DNA from: Dyadobacter sp. CY261
Lineage (GTDB): Bacteria > Bacteroidota > Bacteroidia > Cytophagales > Spirosomataceae
Assembly (NCBI RefSeq): GCF_021440085.1
Contig: NZ_JAKCPW010000004.1
Coordinates: 124,001 to 188,000 of the forward strand
Length of the DNA: 64,000 nucleotides
Direction of reading: 5' to 3'
The notes beneath the pieces were generated by a model. It saw only the letters and a list, made by a program, of their open reading frames with translations, was not told the origin of the DNA and did no database searches. The position numbers and the translations under genes were made by a program. Below, piece after piece: positions 24,934-33,157 of the stretch; position 1 is the first letter of the stretch, and every line of letters starts with the position of its first letter.

Positions 24934-25599
24934 CTAATTGCCTCCTCTTCCGGCTTTATAGGAATCGTATTCTTCTAGCAAGCGGATCAGATCATCATCG
25001 CCGGCAAAATCCAGCTGCTGCTCTTTGATGACGTAATTCAGCTTATTGCGCTCGTCAGTAAGTAGTTTGAGGAAGCTATTACGATTATTGAGCTGTACCG
25101 GGTTCATTTTGCCGTCCTTCAATAAGAAAAGCTTTGCGCCAGCGTCCATTTCCCTTGTGGCGCTGGCTTTTTCTACTTTTATAGCATTGGTATATTTTTT
25201 CAAAAGCTTGGTATTACCGTCATAAAGCAAGCGATAGAAGCTTTTATCGGTATACTCGCCAACCGCAGGATAACCGCTTTTGAAAGTATATAACTCGACG
25301 CCGCTCGGGATAGAAAATTCCGTAACACCCACCGAAACGCGGTACAGAGCTGAGCCTGCCTTGTATTCAACTTCGTCTTTCACATAATCATAGCGGAGCT
25401 GAACCCCATCGTGGACACGGTCGTCACTCGTCCTTACCGTTCCCGAATACCATTCTTTCAAAAGATAGGGGGATTTCTCTCCAGCGGCCATCTGTGATTC
25501 CTGATAGGGTGTGCCTGCCAATCCGGTTGAATCCTGGGCATTTACCTCAATGCCCATAAAACATAATACCAGCGAAAAAATTCTTAGCAGATATTTCAT
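24934..25599 (-). CDS. Hypothetical secreted protein
   Basis: A 221-aa protein with a signal peptide (MKYLLRIFSLVLCFMGIEVNAQ). I do not recognise a named family. The mature part contains KEWYSGTVRTSDDRVHDG, a beta-rich middle (GVELYTFKSGYPAVGEYTDK) and a charged helical tail (LTDERNKLNYVIKEQQLDF ... LLEEYDSYKAGRGGN). Similar exported proteins of unknown role are common in Cytophagales. It is convergent with the phosphatase-like gene, with only 2 bp between stops. Confidence 0.7.
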   Translation of the reverse strand: MKYLLRIFSLVLCFMGIEVNAQDSTGLAGTPYQESQMAAGEKSPYLLKEWYSGTVRTSDDRVHDGVQLRYDYVKDEVEYKAGSALYRVSVGVTEFSIPSGVELYTFKSGYPAVGEYTDKSFYRLLYDGNTKLLKKYTNAIKVEKASATREMDAGAKLFLLKDGKMNPVQLNNRNSFLKLLTDERNKLNYVIKEQQLDFAGDDDLIRLLEEYDSYKAGRGGN

Positions 25600-25670
25600 A
25601 ATTTAAATTGGTTAATTTGATAAGTTCGAGGTTTGGAAACGGATAGGGTGGATTCCCTGCTATCTTTCCT

Positions 25671-25678
25671 TACTTTTG
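25671..25678 (+). promoter_or_regulatory. Promoter -7 element for the nuoN-like gene
   Basis: TACTTTTG matches TAnnTTTG and lies 22 bp before the TTG start at 25701, giving a very short leader. No clear -33 TTTG lies at 19 nt. Confidence 0.5.
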
Positions 25679-25700
25679 CATAAAAATTGTACCCGCTCTC

Positions 25701-27158
25701 TTGGATATCAACGATCAGCTCATTCATATACGCCAGAGCCTCGGCGGCATTATCCCTGAAATATTTCTGGCCATATTTTTTTGTCTGTTCCTCGTTGCCG
25801 AGTTGCTTATCGCGAAACGGTTTGGCAAAGAGAAAGTTTCACCCTATTTGTTGAATGTTGCATTGTTGGGCAGCCTGATCACATTATTGCTCGTGGCAGG
25901 ACAATGGGATACTGAACCATCATACCGGTTCCAACCACTTTTGTTTCTCGACAGGCAAGCTGTATTTTTCAAAATCCTGATCACACTCGCCTGGATTTTT
26001 ACCCTACTTCACGTTCGCATACTAAAATACGACTTTCCTGCCGAATATCACGCATTGCTAATTGCCGCCGTGACAGGAATGCATTTGTTGGTAATGTCCA
26101 CACATATGTTGTCTATCTACCTGTCGCTTGAACTGATTTCGATCAGTTCTTATCTGCTTGTGGCGTTGTCACCATACAGAAAAGCAGCCGAAGGCGGCAT
26201 CAAATACCTGCTTTTCGGGACGGCGTGTTCGGCGATAATGCTCTACGGCATTTCCCTGATCTACGGTCTCACTGGCACGCTCGATATTACCAGCGACGAT
26301 ATGACCGTCGCCCTCAGTAATAATTCTGATCTAGTAGTAACGGTCACCATTGTACTGACACTAGCCGGGCTGCTATTCAAGCTGTCGCTCGTGCCATTCC
26401 ACATCTGGACGCCCGACGTATACGAAGCTGCCCCTACACCATTGGTTTCTTTCCTCTCCGTAGCGCCCAAAGCAGCTGTTATACTTGTGTTAATGCGTCT
26501 GGCAGGCATTTTACCCGCGCAGTACTTCCCTGTCTTAGGAGGCATCGCATTGATCAGCATGACCGTTGGCAACGTTGCAGCGCTCTGGCAAAGCAATGCC
26601 CGTCGGCTGCTTGCCTATTCATCCATAGCCCAGGCTGGCTATTTGCTCGTTGGGATTGCAGCGTATAGCCGTTTTGGTTTCGAAGCTGCCGTATTTTACA
26701 CAGCCGCCTATCTCGTAATCAACCTGGCGGCCTTCTTCCTCGTCGACCTGCTACAACCCCGGCAGGAAACGGAGCTTAAAGATTATGAAGGCCTCGGTCG
26801 TAATTACGTCTGGATTTCAGGTATTCTAACCGTTGTAATGGTCGCTTTGGCCGGATTGCCCCCTACCGGAGGTTTTACATCCAAACTGCTCGTATTTTCA
26901 GCACTTTGGGAAAGTTACCATGATCAGGAACTGACATGGATGCTGTGGCTGCTTGTTGGTGGCATTCTGAACGCAGCTATTTCTCTCGCCTATTACATGC
27001 GATTGCCTTATTTATTGTTCTTTAAAACAGTAAGGGCCGAAGCCGTTGTCAGCAATAACAGTGCTTCCGGCAAACTGATCGCCGGGTTGTTTCTGGCTGC
27101 CGTGATAATGCTATTTTTCAGCCCTGAGTGGCTGACGCGTTGGATTTCAGCGTTTTGA
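25701..27158 (+). CDS. nuoN: NADH-quinone oxidoreductase subunit N-like protein
   Basis: A 485-aa membrane protein with about 14 helices. It belongs to the proton-translocating antiporter-like subunits of complex I (NuoL/M/N, Mrp). Recognisable parts are SLELISISSYLLVAL, EGGIKYLLFGTACSAIMLYG, LLFKLSLVPFHIWTPDVYEAAPTP and LLAYSSIAQAGYLL, with the conserved lysines and Glu of the proton path. Length and the HIWTPDVYEGAPTP-type motif favour NuoN over NuoM or MrpD. The start is TTG at 25701 (MDINDQLI). No other nuo gene is nearby, which is unusual for this subunit. Confidence 0.88.
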   Translation: MDINDQLIHIRQSLGGIIPEIFLAIFFCLFLVAELLIAKRFGKEKVSPYLLNVALLGSLITLLLVAGQWDTEPSYRFQPLLFLDRQAVFFKILITLAWIFTLLHVRILKYDFPAEYHALLIAAVTGMHLLVMSTHMLSIYLSLELISISSYLLVALSPYRKAAEGGIKYLLFGTACSAIMLYGISLIYGLTGTLDITSDDMTVALSNNSDLVVTVTIVLTLAGLLFKLSLVPFHIWTPDVYEAAPTPLVSFLSVAPKAAVILVLMRLAGILPAQYFPVLGGIALISMTVGNVAALWQSNARRLLAYSSIAQAGYLLVGIAAYSRFGFEAAVFYTAAYLVINLAAFFLVDLLQPRQETELKDYEGLGRNYVWISGILTVVMVALAGLPPTGGFTSKLLVFSALWESYHDQELTWMLWLLVGGILNAAISLAYYMRLPYLLFFKTVRAEAVVSNNSASGKLIAGLFLAAVIMLFFSPEWLTRWISAF

Positions 27159-27346
27159 AGTAGGCATTGGCTAGGTCTGTCAGCGACAGTCTCCGAATTC
27201 CTGTCCTGTCTTCCAGAACTTCGGCTCGCTCATTTTCTATACTTGCCGGTTTTAGGTTATTTTAAAATAGCTATGGTTCTGAATCTTGCCTCGCGCCCTT
27301 CGCCTATAAAATTGAAAACGTAGCTTCTGATTTTTGCGGCAATATA

Positions 27347-28210
27347 TCATCTAACCGCCTTCACCTGGTACCCCTCCTTTCTCAACAAGGCAATTACCCC
27401 TCTCTCCCCTCCCAAATGCGCCGCACCGACGGCGAAGAACGTCGGCTTCCCATTCGCAATTTTCCGCATGCGTGGTATCCATTTCCGATTACGGTCGAAA
27501 AGCATTACTTCCTCATTGCCTTCCATTCCAAACTCGCTTTTCATAGTCATCCGGTAAAGCTCGTTGATATTTTGTGCTTTGTACAAGGCCACAAGGCTTT
27601 TGAACTCCTTCTTCGCGGCGGGTAAACTGTCGATGAGATTGAGTAGCATTTTTGCCTGGTCTTTGTAGGGAATAGTGTCAAAAATAGCCATTTGCTCCTC
27701 TAATGTTTCGATCCCTATTACCTCGGATTTTTGTTTTCCTGCCAGTTCTACCAGTGCCATTTCATAAGATTGCGGCTGGCAATCGAGCACGGAATTGAAA
27801 AGCGGCCCCATCAGCACGAACGGCTTTGCCCGCTCGAACATTGCCAGGCCAATGCCCACGGAATCCTTAAAAAATTGCCCCAGCCTCTCATACTCTGGCC
27901 CGGTAACAAGCTTTTTCAACTCATTACCAGCAGTCATGTTCATTGCTTTCATCATCCCGGCCATCATACCCGGGTCGTCCATGTCCATTTCCAATGCTAC
28001 CTGTTGCGTGCGTGCCAAGGTGCTTTTCAGCGAGTCACTCAACGAGAAGTCGGTTGGACAAATGAGGTGAATGGTGCCGAACAGATACGATGGCTTGCTT
28101 AAACCCGGCCCGGTAATTTCCCAGAGCAGCGAATTTTCCGCAGGCACCTGCGCCCACGACCCGACACAAAAAGAACACAGAAACAAAACCGATAATACCG
28201 TCCTTCTCAT
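27347..28210 (-). CDS. TraB/GumN family protein, exported
   Basis: A 287-aa protein with a signal peptide (LSVLFLCSFCVGSWAQ). TraB/GumN hallmarks are LFGTIHLI near residues 43-50, the ALEMDMDDPG stretch, and the C-terminal FFAVGAAHLGGERGVIALL. The conserved Gly-Thr-x-His and Gly-x-x-His motifs suggest a metal-dependent fold related to EreA/ChaN-like hydrolases. The activity is not established for bacterial members. It is flanked by a 188-bp gap downstream that shows no gene, and by the M28 peptidase gene upstream on the same strand. Confidence 0.85.
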   Translation of the reverse strand: MRRTVLSVLFLCSFCVGSWAQVPAENSLLWEITGPGLSKPSYLFGTIHLICPTDFSLSDSLKSTLARTQQVALEMDMDDPGMMAGMMKAMNMTAGNELKKLVTGPEYERLGQFFKDSVGIGLAMFERAKPFVLMGPLFNSVLDCQPQSYEMALVELAGKQKSEVIGIETLEEQMAIFDTIPYKDQAKMLLNLIDSLPAAKKEFKSLVALYKAQNINELYRMTMKSEFGMEGNEEVMLFDRNRKWIPRMRKIANGKPTFFAVGAAHLGGERGVIALLRKEGYQVKAVR

Positions 28211-28270
28211 AATCCCGATATTTAAATCAAATCTCCTTTACACCCTTCCTCCATCATCCCTTCCGTAAAA

Positions 28271-29878
28271 CTATTCCTTATGACTATCTACCACAATCCG
28301 CTCGTCCCGGTTTACTAAGTCCCAGGCTGTATAAAACACCAGCTTCACGATCTCTGATTGTTTGTCAAAAAGGATTTTTTCCACATCGTCACCCGGACGG
28401 TGGTAGTCCTCATGAACGCCTGTAAAATAGAAAATCACCGGAACGCCCATTTTGGCAAAATTGTAATGGTCGGAGCGATAGTAAAAGCGATTAGGGTCTT
28501 TCGGATCGTTGAAAGTATAGTCGAGTTTGAAGTTGACATATTTCTTGTTAGCCTCCTCGCTGATTTCGTGCAGTGTGGAAGAAAGCTTGTCAGAACCGAT
28601 CAGGTACACATATTTATGATCATTCTTGTGTGCTTCATCTACGCGGCCGATCATATCTATATTCAGGTCTGCGATCGTGCTTTTTAGCGGTAGCAACGGA
28701 TTTTCAGAATAGTATTCCGACCCAAAAAGTCCCTTTTCCTCCCCTGTTACATTCAAAAACAAAATACTTCTGCGCGGCCCTTTCCCTTCCGCCTTCGCTT
28801 TGCCGAAGGCTTCTGCCAGTTCCAATAATGACACCGTGCCAGACCCATCGTCGTCCGCGCCGTTATTGATTTCCCCATTAGCCGAAATGCCAATATGGTC
28901 CAAATGTGCACTGATTACCAGTACTTCATCTTTCTTATCCGAACCTTCCATGAACGCCGCCACATTTTCAGTATCGATGGTTTCGCTCACACGGCCGACC
29001 TTCAATGTCGCCTTTCCGGTAAAGCTCCTGGACACTGGTTTGCCTGTTTTGTCGATCTCGGATTTCAGCTTATTGAGTTTCTGGACAGATGTTCCAAGCA
29101 TTTCTGCCGCCACATTGGCAGAAACTACAAACGCAGCAATGCCCGACGGGCTTTCCTGCACAGGTTTCAGCGTTGGTGCACTGAAGCGACGGGCCATTAC
29201 TGCGCGTTGCCGGATCTCCTTATCCAGATCTTCACCGGTTTTGTCGGTGATAATGAAGACATATTTAGCCCCCTTTTCCTGCGCCAGTTTCGCTTTCACC
29301 TGCCAGGAGACCGAACCGCTCCATTTGCTTTTTTCGGAGTTGCCGCTTAGCAGAAACTTACCTCCCGACATTTTAGGCTCGCCTTCAAAGATTACCACCG
29401 ATTTATCTTTTACATCCATAGCCGCGTAATCGTTGTATTCCCCATCCTGAACGCCATAACCAGCCGTTACCAGACTGGTACTTACCTCCTCAGGGACGTC
29501 CAGCAGGCCATTCAAATAAAAATCTTTATTGAACTCGTACTTCTTGCCATCCGACTTTACATACACGTCTCCCCAGCTCCGCTTGTATAATTTATATTTC
29601 TGCAAATAGCTTTTCGAGCCGTCGGCATCGGTCGCAACGGGCAGCAAACCGTATTGCTTGTAATATTTAGATACGTACTCGGCTGCCTTTTTCTGGCCGG
29701 GTGATCCAGTGTCGCGTCCTTCAAGGCTGTCGGACGCTATGATGACGAGGTGTTTTTTGAGATCGGTGGGTGTAATACTTGCGCCATATTTGGCTGCATC
29801 ATCCTGCGGCAGGCGTTCCTGTGCGAAGGCCAATGTATTGATAGACAGGAGTAATCCAGCCAGCATATTTTTCTTCAT
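28271..29878 (-). CDS. M28 family zinc aminopeptidase, exported
   Basis: A 535-aa secreted peptidase. A signal peptide (MKKNMLAGLLLSINTLAFAQ) is followed by a helical lead, a PA-type insert in the middle (about 120-270) and the M28 catalytic domain. The zinc ligands and catalytic residues appear in order: SAHLDHIG, NNGADDDGSG, NVTGEEKGLFGSEYY, NIDMIGR and YRSDHYNFAKMG, with the final His in DYHRPGDD. The ATG at 29878 is chosen over one at 29908 because it gives the signal peptide and lies just after a good promoter. It probably trims peptides in the periplasm or outside the cell. Confidence 0.92.
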   Translation of the reverse strand: MKKNMLAGLLLSINTLAFAQERLPQDDAAKYGASITPTDLKKHLVIIASDSLEGRDTGSPGQKKAAEYVSKYYKQYGLLPVATDADGSKSYLQKYKLYKRSWGDVYVKSDGKKYEFNKDFYLNGLLDVPEEVSTSLVTAGYGVQDGEYNDYAAMDVKDKSVVIFEGEPKMSGGKFLLSGNSEKSKWSGSVSWQVKAKLAQEKGAKYVFIITDKTGEDLDKEIRQRAVMARRFSAPTLKPVQESPSGIAAFVVSANVAAEMLGTSVQKLNKLKSEIDKTGKPVSRSFTGKATLKVGRVSETIDTENVAAFMEGSDKKDEVLVISAHLDHIGISANGEINNGADDDGSGTVSLLELAEAFGKAKAEGKGPRRSILFLNVTGEEKGLFGSEYYSENPLLPLKSTIADLNIDMIGRVDEAHKNDHKYVYLIGSDKLSSTLHEISEEANKKYVNFKLDYTFNDPKDPNRFYYRSDHYNFAKMGVPVIFYFTGVHEDYHRPGDDVEKILFDKQSEIVKLVFYTAWDLVNRDERIVVDSHKE

Positions 29879-29907
29879 AGTCGAGTTTAATGGTATTTCA
29901 ATCTTCA

Positions 29908-29938
29908 CAAATTAACGAAACGCCGAGGCGAATGCAAA
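29908..29938 (-). promoter_or_regulatory. Bacteroidota-type promoter for the M28 peptidase gene
   Basis: The minus strand has TTTG (29938-29935), exactly 19 nt, then TTAATTTG (29915-29908), one mismatch from TAnnTTTG. A transcription start near 29901 leaves a short leader before the ATG at 29878. Confidence 0.65.
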
Positions 29939-29998
29939 ATGGACGGGTTACACGAATTCTTCTTATCTTTGAATAACAAGAAACATGCACACTATACA

Positions 29999-30282
29999 AT
30001 GCCAGAAATCAGCCGCTTTTTCGGTATTATCATCAGCATGTACTTTGATGACCACAATCCTCCCCATTTTCATGCAATTTCAGGAACACCGGGCGATCAT
30101 CGATATTCAAAATGCAATGCTGCTGGATGGACATCTTCCTCATCAGCAAGAGTTATAGAAAACTTTATCAACCTGGGCAAGGATTTTAAAAGCATTACGG
30201 CACGCTGACCTGGGATAATGGTGTCGATTTTGATCCCGATAACCTTTATCAAATTTCAGAAAGCGAAATTGCAACCTTCTGA
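29999..30282 (+). pseudogene. Degraded DUF4160 gene joined to a DUF2442-like tail
   Basis: The ATG at 29999 encodes MPEISRFFGIIISMYFDDHN and then PPHFHA, the classic start of DUF4160. The match then continues in another frame (EHRAIIDIQNAMLLDGHLPH) and stops. A third stretch reads GTLTWDNGVDFDPDNLYQIS up to a stop at 30282, the typical end of DUF2442. DUF4160 and DUF2442 genes are usually neighbours and are suspected toxin-antitoxin-like pairs. Here frameshifts and a probable internal deletion have fused the remains of both. The nominal frame that runs on to 30208 is not conserved beyond the first frameshift. Confidence 0.7.
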
Positions 30283-30383
30283 TATTTTTATGCACTTTTT
30301 GCACTTCTTTTAGATTAAAGCCTGTTTTTCACGGCATAACAATTATTTAATTGTAAAATACTGTTATTCAGGGAAAACCTGCG

Positions 30384-30391
30384 TACATTTG
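30384..30391 (+). promoter_or_regulatory. Promoter -7 element for typA
   Basis: TACATTTG matches TAnnTTTG. It lies 104 bp before the typA ATG at 30495, so the leader would be about 97 nt. The -33 region (CTGT) is weak. Confidence 0.5.
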
Positions 30392-30494
30392 CACCCTGTT
30401 TGGCCAAATTAAATCCAGACAAAAGCCAAATCGGCCATTGCCGCGCAAATCGATCATTTCGTGCCAGTGCCGTAAACATCTGATCCATAAAACA

Positions 30495-32309
30495 ATGCAA
30501 GCCATTCGTAACATCGCAATCATTGCGCACGTTGACCACGGTAAAACCACTTTGGTTGACAAAATCATCCACGCGTCAAAGCTGTTTCGCGACAACCAGG
30601 AGTTTGACGACCTGATTCTCGATAACAACGATCTGGAACGTGAGCGTGGGATTACAATTGTTTCCAAGAACGTATCGGTGCGTTACAAAGACGTTAAAAT
30701 CAATGTAATTGATACACCAGGTCACGCAGACTTCGGTGGTGAGGTGGAGCGTGTTCTTAAAATGGCTGATGGCGTGTTGTTGCTGGTCGATGCATTTGAA
30801 GGACCTATGCCTCAAACCCGTTTCGTATTGGGAAAAGCCATCGATTTAGGTCTGAAACCTATCGTGGTTGTAAATAAAGTAGATAAAGAAAACTGCCGCC
30901 CGGAAGAAGTTCAGGAAAACGTTTTTGATTTGATGTTCAACCTGGGCGCTACCGAAGACCAATTGGATTTCGTGACCGTTTATGGTTCGTCAAAACAAGG
31001 TTGGATGGGCCCAGATTGGCAGAAACCAACTGATAACATTACCTATTTGCTGGATACGATCATCGAATCCATTCCTGCTCCGGTTATCGACGAAGGTACA
31101 TTGCAAATGCAAATCACTTCGCTTGACTACAACGCATTCGTTGGCCGTATCGCCATCGGTCGTGTGAAAAGAGGAACCATCAAAGAAGGAGCTACATTGT
31201 CGCTTTGCAAAGCGGACGGTGTGATCAAGAAAGTGAAAGTAAAAGAACTTCAGACATTTGAAGGACTTGGAAGAGTGAAGGTTTCAGAAGTTACAGCCGG
31301 AGATATTTGCGCAGTAACCGGTATCGAAGATTTCGAAATCGGTGATACGCTTGCTGATCTTGAAAATCCCGAGCCAATCGCGCGTATTGCCGTGGATGAG
31401 CCTACAATGAACATGCTCTTCACGATCAATAACTCCCCATTCTTCGGTAAAGAAGGCAAGTTTGTTACATCACGACACCTTCGTGACCGTTTGATGAAAG
31501 AAACTGAAAAGAACCTTGCTCTTCGTGTGGAAGCTACTGATACAGAAGATAAATTCCTCGTTTTCGGACGTGGTATCCTTCACTTGTCGGTACTGATCGA
31601 AACAATGCGTCGGGAAGGTTACGAATTGCAGTTGGGTCAGCCACAAGTACTTTTCAAAGAGGATGAAAACGGCGAGCGTCTGGAACCAATCGAAACATTG
31701 GTAGTGGACGTACCGGAAGCAACTGCTGGTAAAGTGATCGAATTGGCGACGCAGCGTAAAGGCGAATTGCTGATCATGGAACCGAAAGGAGATTTGCAAC
31801 ACCTCGAATTCCTGATTCCTTCAAGAGGTTTGATCGGACTTCGTTCGAACGTGTTGACATCAACACAAGGTGAAGCCGTAATGACACACCGCTTTAAAGA
31901 ATTCGGCACCTACCGCGGACCAATCCCGGGACGTATCAGTGGTTCTATTATTTCAAAAAATACAGGACCTGCTACGGGTTATACCATTGATAAATTGCAG
32001 GATCGCGGTCGCTTCTTCGTAGAGCCGGGTGATGAAATTTATGGTGGACAGGTTATCGGAGAGCATAACCGCCCGAACGATATCGTTGTAAACCTGCAGG
32101 AAGCGAAAAAATTGACCAACATGCGTGCTTCTGGTACGGATGACGGTCTGCGTATCGCTCCGAAAATCAACTTCTCTCTGGAAGAATCCATGGAGTACAT
32201 CCAGAAAGACGAATATTTGGAAGTAACACCGCAAAGCATGCGTATGCGGAAAATATACCTGGACGAAAACGAGCGCAAGCGCTATGCGTCTAAAATGGAA
32301 ATGGCTTAA
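30495..32309 (+). CDS. typA: Translational GTPase TypA/BipA
   Basis: A 604-aa ribosome-associated GTPase of the EF-G/LepA group, involved in ribosome assembly and stress adaptation. G1 is AHVDHGKTTL (about 10-19), followed by ERGITIVSKN and DTPGHADFGGEVERVL. NKVD and the later domain GRGILHLSVLIETMRREGYEL identify TypA, as does the C-terminal domain ending with RKIYLDENERKR. The ATG at 30495 (MQAIRNIAII) is the family start; a frame opening at 30438 adds 19 unrelated residues. Monocistronic, with its own terminator. Confidence 0.96.
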   Translation: MQAIRNIAIIAHVDHGKTTLVDKIIHASKLFRDNQEFDDLILDNNDLERERGITIVSKNVSVRYKDVKINVIDTPGHADFGGEVERVLKMADGVLLLVDAFEGPMPQTRFVLGKAIDLGLKPIVVVNKVDKENCRPEEVQENVFDLMFNLGATEDQLDFVTVYGSSKQGWMGPDWQKPTDNITYLLDTIIESIPAPVIDEGTLQMQITSLDYNAFVGRIAIGRVKRGTIKEGATLSLCKADGVIKKVKVKELQTFEGLGRVKVSEVTAGDICAVTGIEDFEIGDTLADLENPEPIARIAVDEPTMNMLFTINNSPFFGKEGKFVTSRHLRDRLMKETEKNLALRVEATDTEDKFLVFGRGILHLSVLIETMRREGYELQLGQPQVLFKEDENGERLEPIETLVVDVPEATAGKVIELATQRKGELLIMEPKGDLQHLEFLIPSRGLIGLRSNVLTSTQGEAVMTHRFKEFGTYRGPIPGRISGSIISKNTGPATGYTIDKLQDRGRFFVEPGDEIYGGQVIGEHNRPNDIVVNLQEAKKLTNMRASGTDDGLRIAPKINFSLEESMEYIQKDEYLEVTPQSMRMRKIYLDENERKRYASKMEMA

Positions 32310-32333
32310 TCCAAGCCGGACATTCCAAACCCG

Positions 32334-32368
32334 AAAAGGAGGCAATTTTTTGCCTCCTTTTTATTTTT
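32334..32368 (+). terminator. Intrinsic terminator after typA
   Basis: AAAAGGAGGCAA (32334-32345) pairs perfectly with TTGCCTCCTTTT (32350-32361), loop of four T, then a T-rich tail. Confidence 0.85.
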
Positions 32369-32598
32369 CCTGATTTACTATCAATTCTGATAGTGCTCTG
32401 ACATGGCGCCTATGTGATTTCTTTGTAATTACAATATAGGTCAGTAATGCCAACACAATACAAACTGACCGCGATAACTAGCCCGCCCGCTCCTGCTATT
32501 CTACCGCAAATCGCTCCCGCAACAAGAACTAGCTTCCATCACCTTTGTATCATCACCGCCAAGTGCCGCTATGGAGCGTTTCAAGTCTGGCTCGGTTG

Positions 32599-32868
32599 TC
32601 ACTTGCCGGAAAGTGCTATATCTTGATCCGACAAATGACGGCGATTATTCGATGCCAAATTGGCTTTGATACTCCAAACCAAATCTGTTAGTATTAAAGC
32701 CGCTTCCTCATTCGATAAATTCGATGAGTCGATTAATTCCGTTGTACCCAAATTATCAATCGGGCCAAGGTTTGCTTTATCACCTTTTTCGCTGTCACAT
32801 GAAATTGCTACAAGTAGAAACAAGCAAATAATTGGGGCAAATGTACAATCGGCAAAAAGGCATTTCAA
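32599..32868 (-). CDS. Possible small lipoprotein
   Basis: An 89-codon frame starting at ATG 32868. The N-terminus has a hydrophobic stretch and a plausible lipobox (LLVAISC), after which the sequence is polar (DSEKGDKANLGPIDNLGTTEL). I do not recognise it. The residues before the hydrophobic core include two cysteines and an aspartate, which is unusual for a signal peptide, and a TACATTTG promoter-like match lies inside the first codons. The start, or the gene itself, is therefore doubtful. Confidence 0.35.
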   Translation of the reverse strand: MKCLFADCTFAPIICLFLLVAISCDSEKGDKANLGPIDNLGTTELIDSSNLSNEEAALILTDLVWSIKANLASNNRRHLSDQDIALSGK

Positions 32869-33065
32869 TCCCGCGTAATTAGCACATGCTCTAATCTCCT
32901 ATTTACAGCCTTTTGCAAGTTTTCGTGATTTCGAGTTCTTACTTAAAACCGACAGGATATTTGGCAATTACTTGAAATGAGTAGTCATGGTTTCATGGAA
33001 GCCCCACCCCTTGCAACTTTATACGGCCTGACGATATATTATACTATTTCAAGAAAAATTAGTTT

Positions 33066-33097
33066 TTTGTTTTTATAACAACAAATACCGTAGTTTG
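33066..33097 (+). promoter_or_regulatory. Promoter for glutamate dehydrogenase
   Basis: TTTG at 33066-33069 and a TAGTTTG at 33091-33097 (one base shorter than TAnnTTTG) are separated so that the two TTTG boxes have 24 nt between them, one more than consensus. This places the transcription start near 33104 and rules out a coding start at 33095. Confidence 0.5.
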
Positions 33098-33157
33098 CAT
33101 AAGCAACTCATAGATATTGGGCTAACTTTTTATTTATCAACATATTATAAATCGAAA

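Larger units (their letters stand above)
32369..33157. other. Gene-poor interval between typA and gdh
   Basis: Apart from one doubtful lipoprotein frame (32599-32868, minus), nothing coding is seen. Two palindromes lie near the left end: ACTATCA/TGATAGT (32377-32394, 4-nt loop) and the perfect 12-mer TTGTAATTACAA (32423-32434). The right end holds the gdh promoter. The palindromes could be operators for a lost or unrecognised gene. Confidence 0.4.

Noticed and set aside
28800..29429. 209-aa plus-strand frame within the M28 peptidase gene
   Set aside because: Antisense shadow; the peptidase motifs are on the minus strand.
32377..32434. Rho-independent terminator at the ACTATCA/TGATAGT dyad
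   Set aside because: No T-run follows and a strong terminator for typA lies just before it; kept only as a palindrome.
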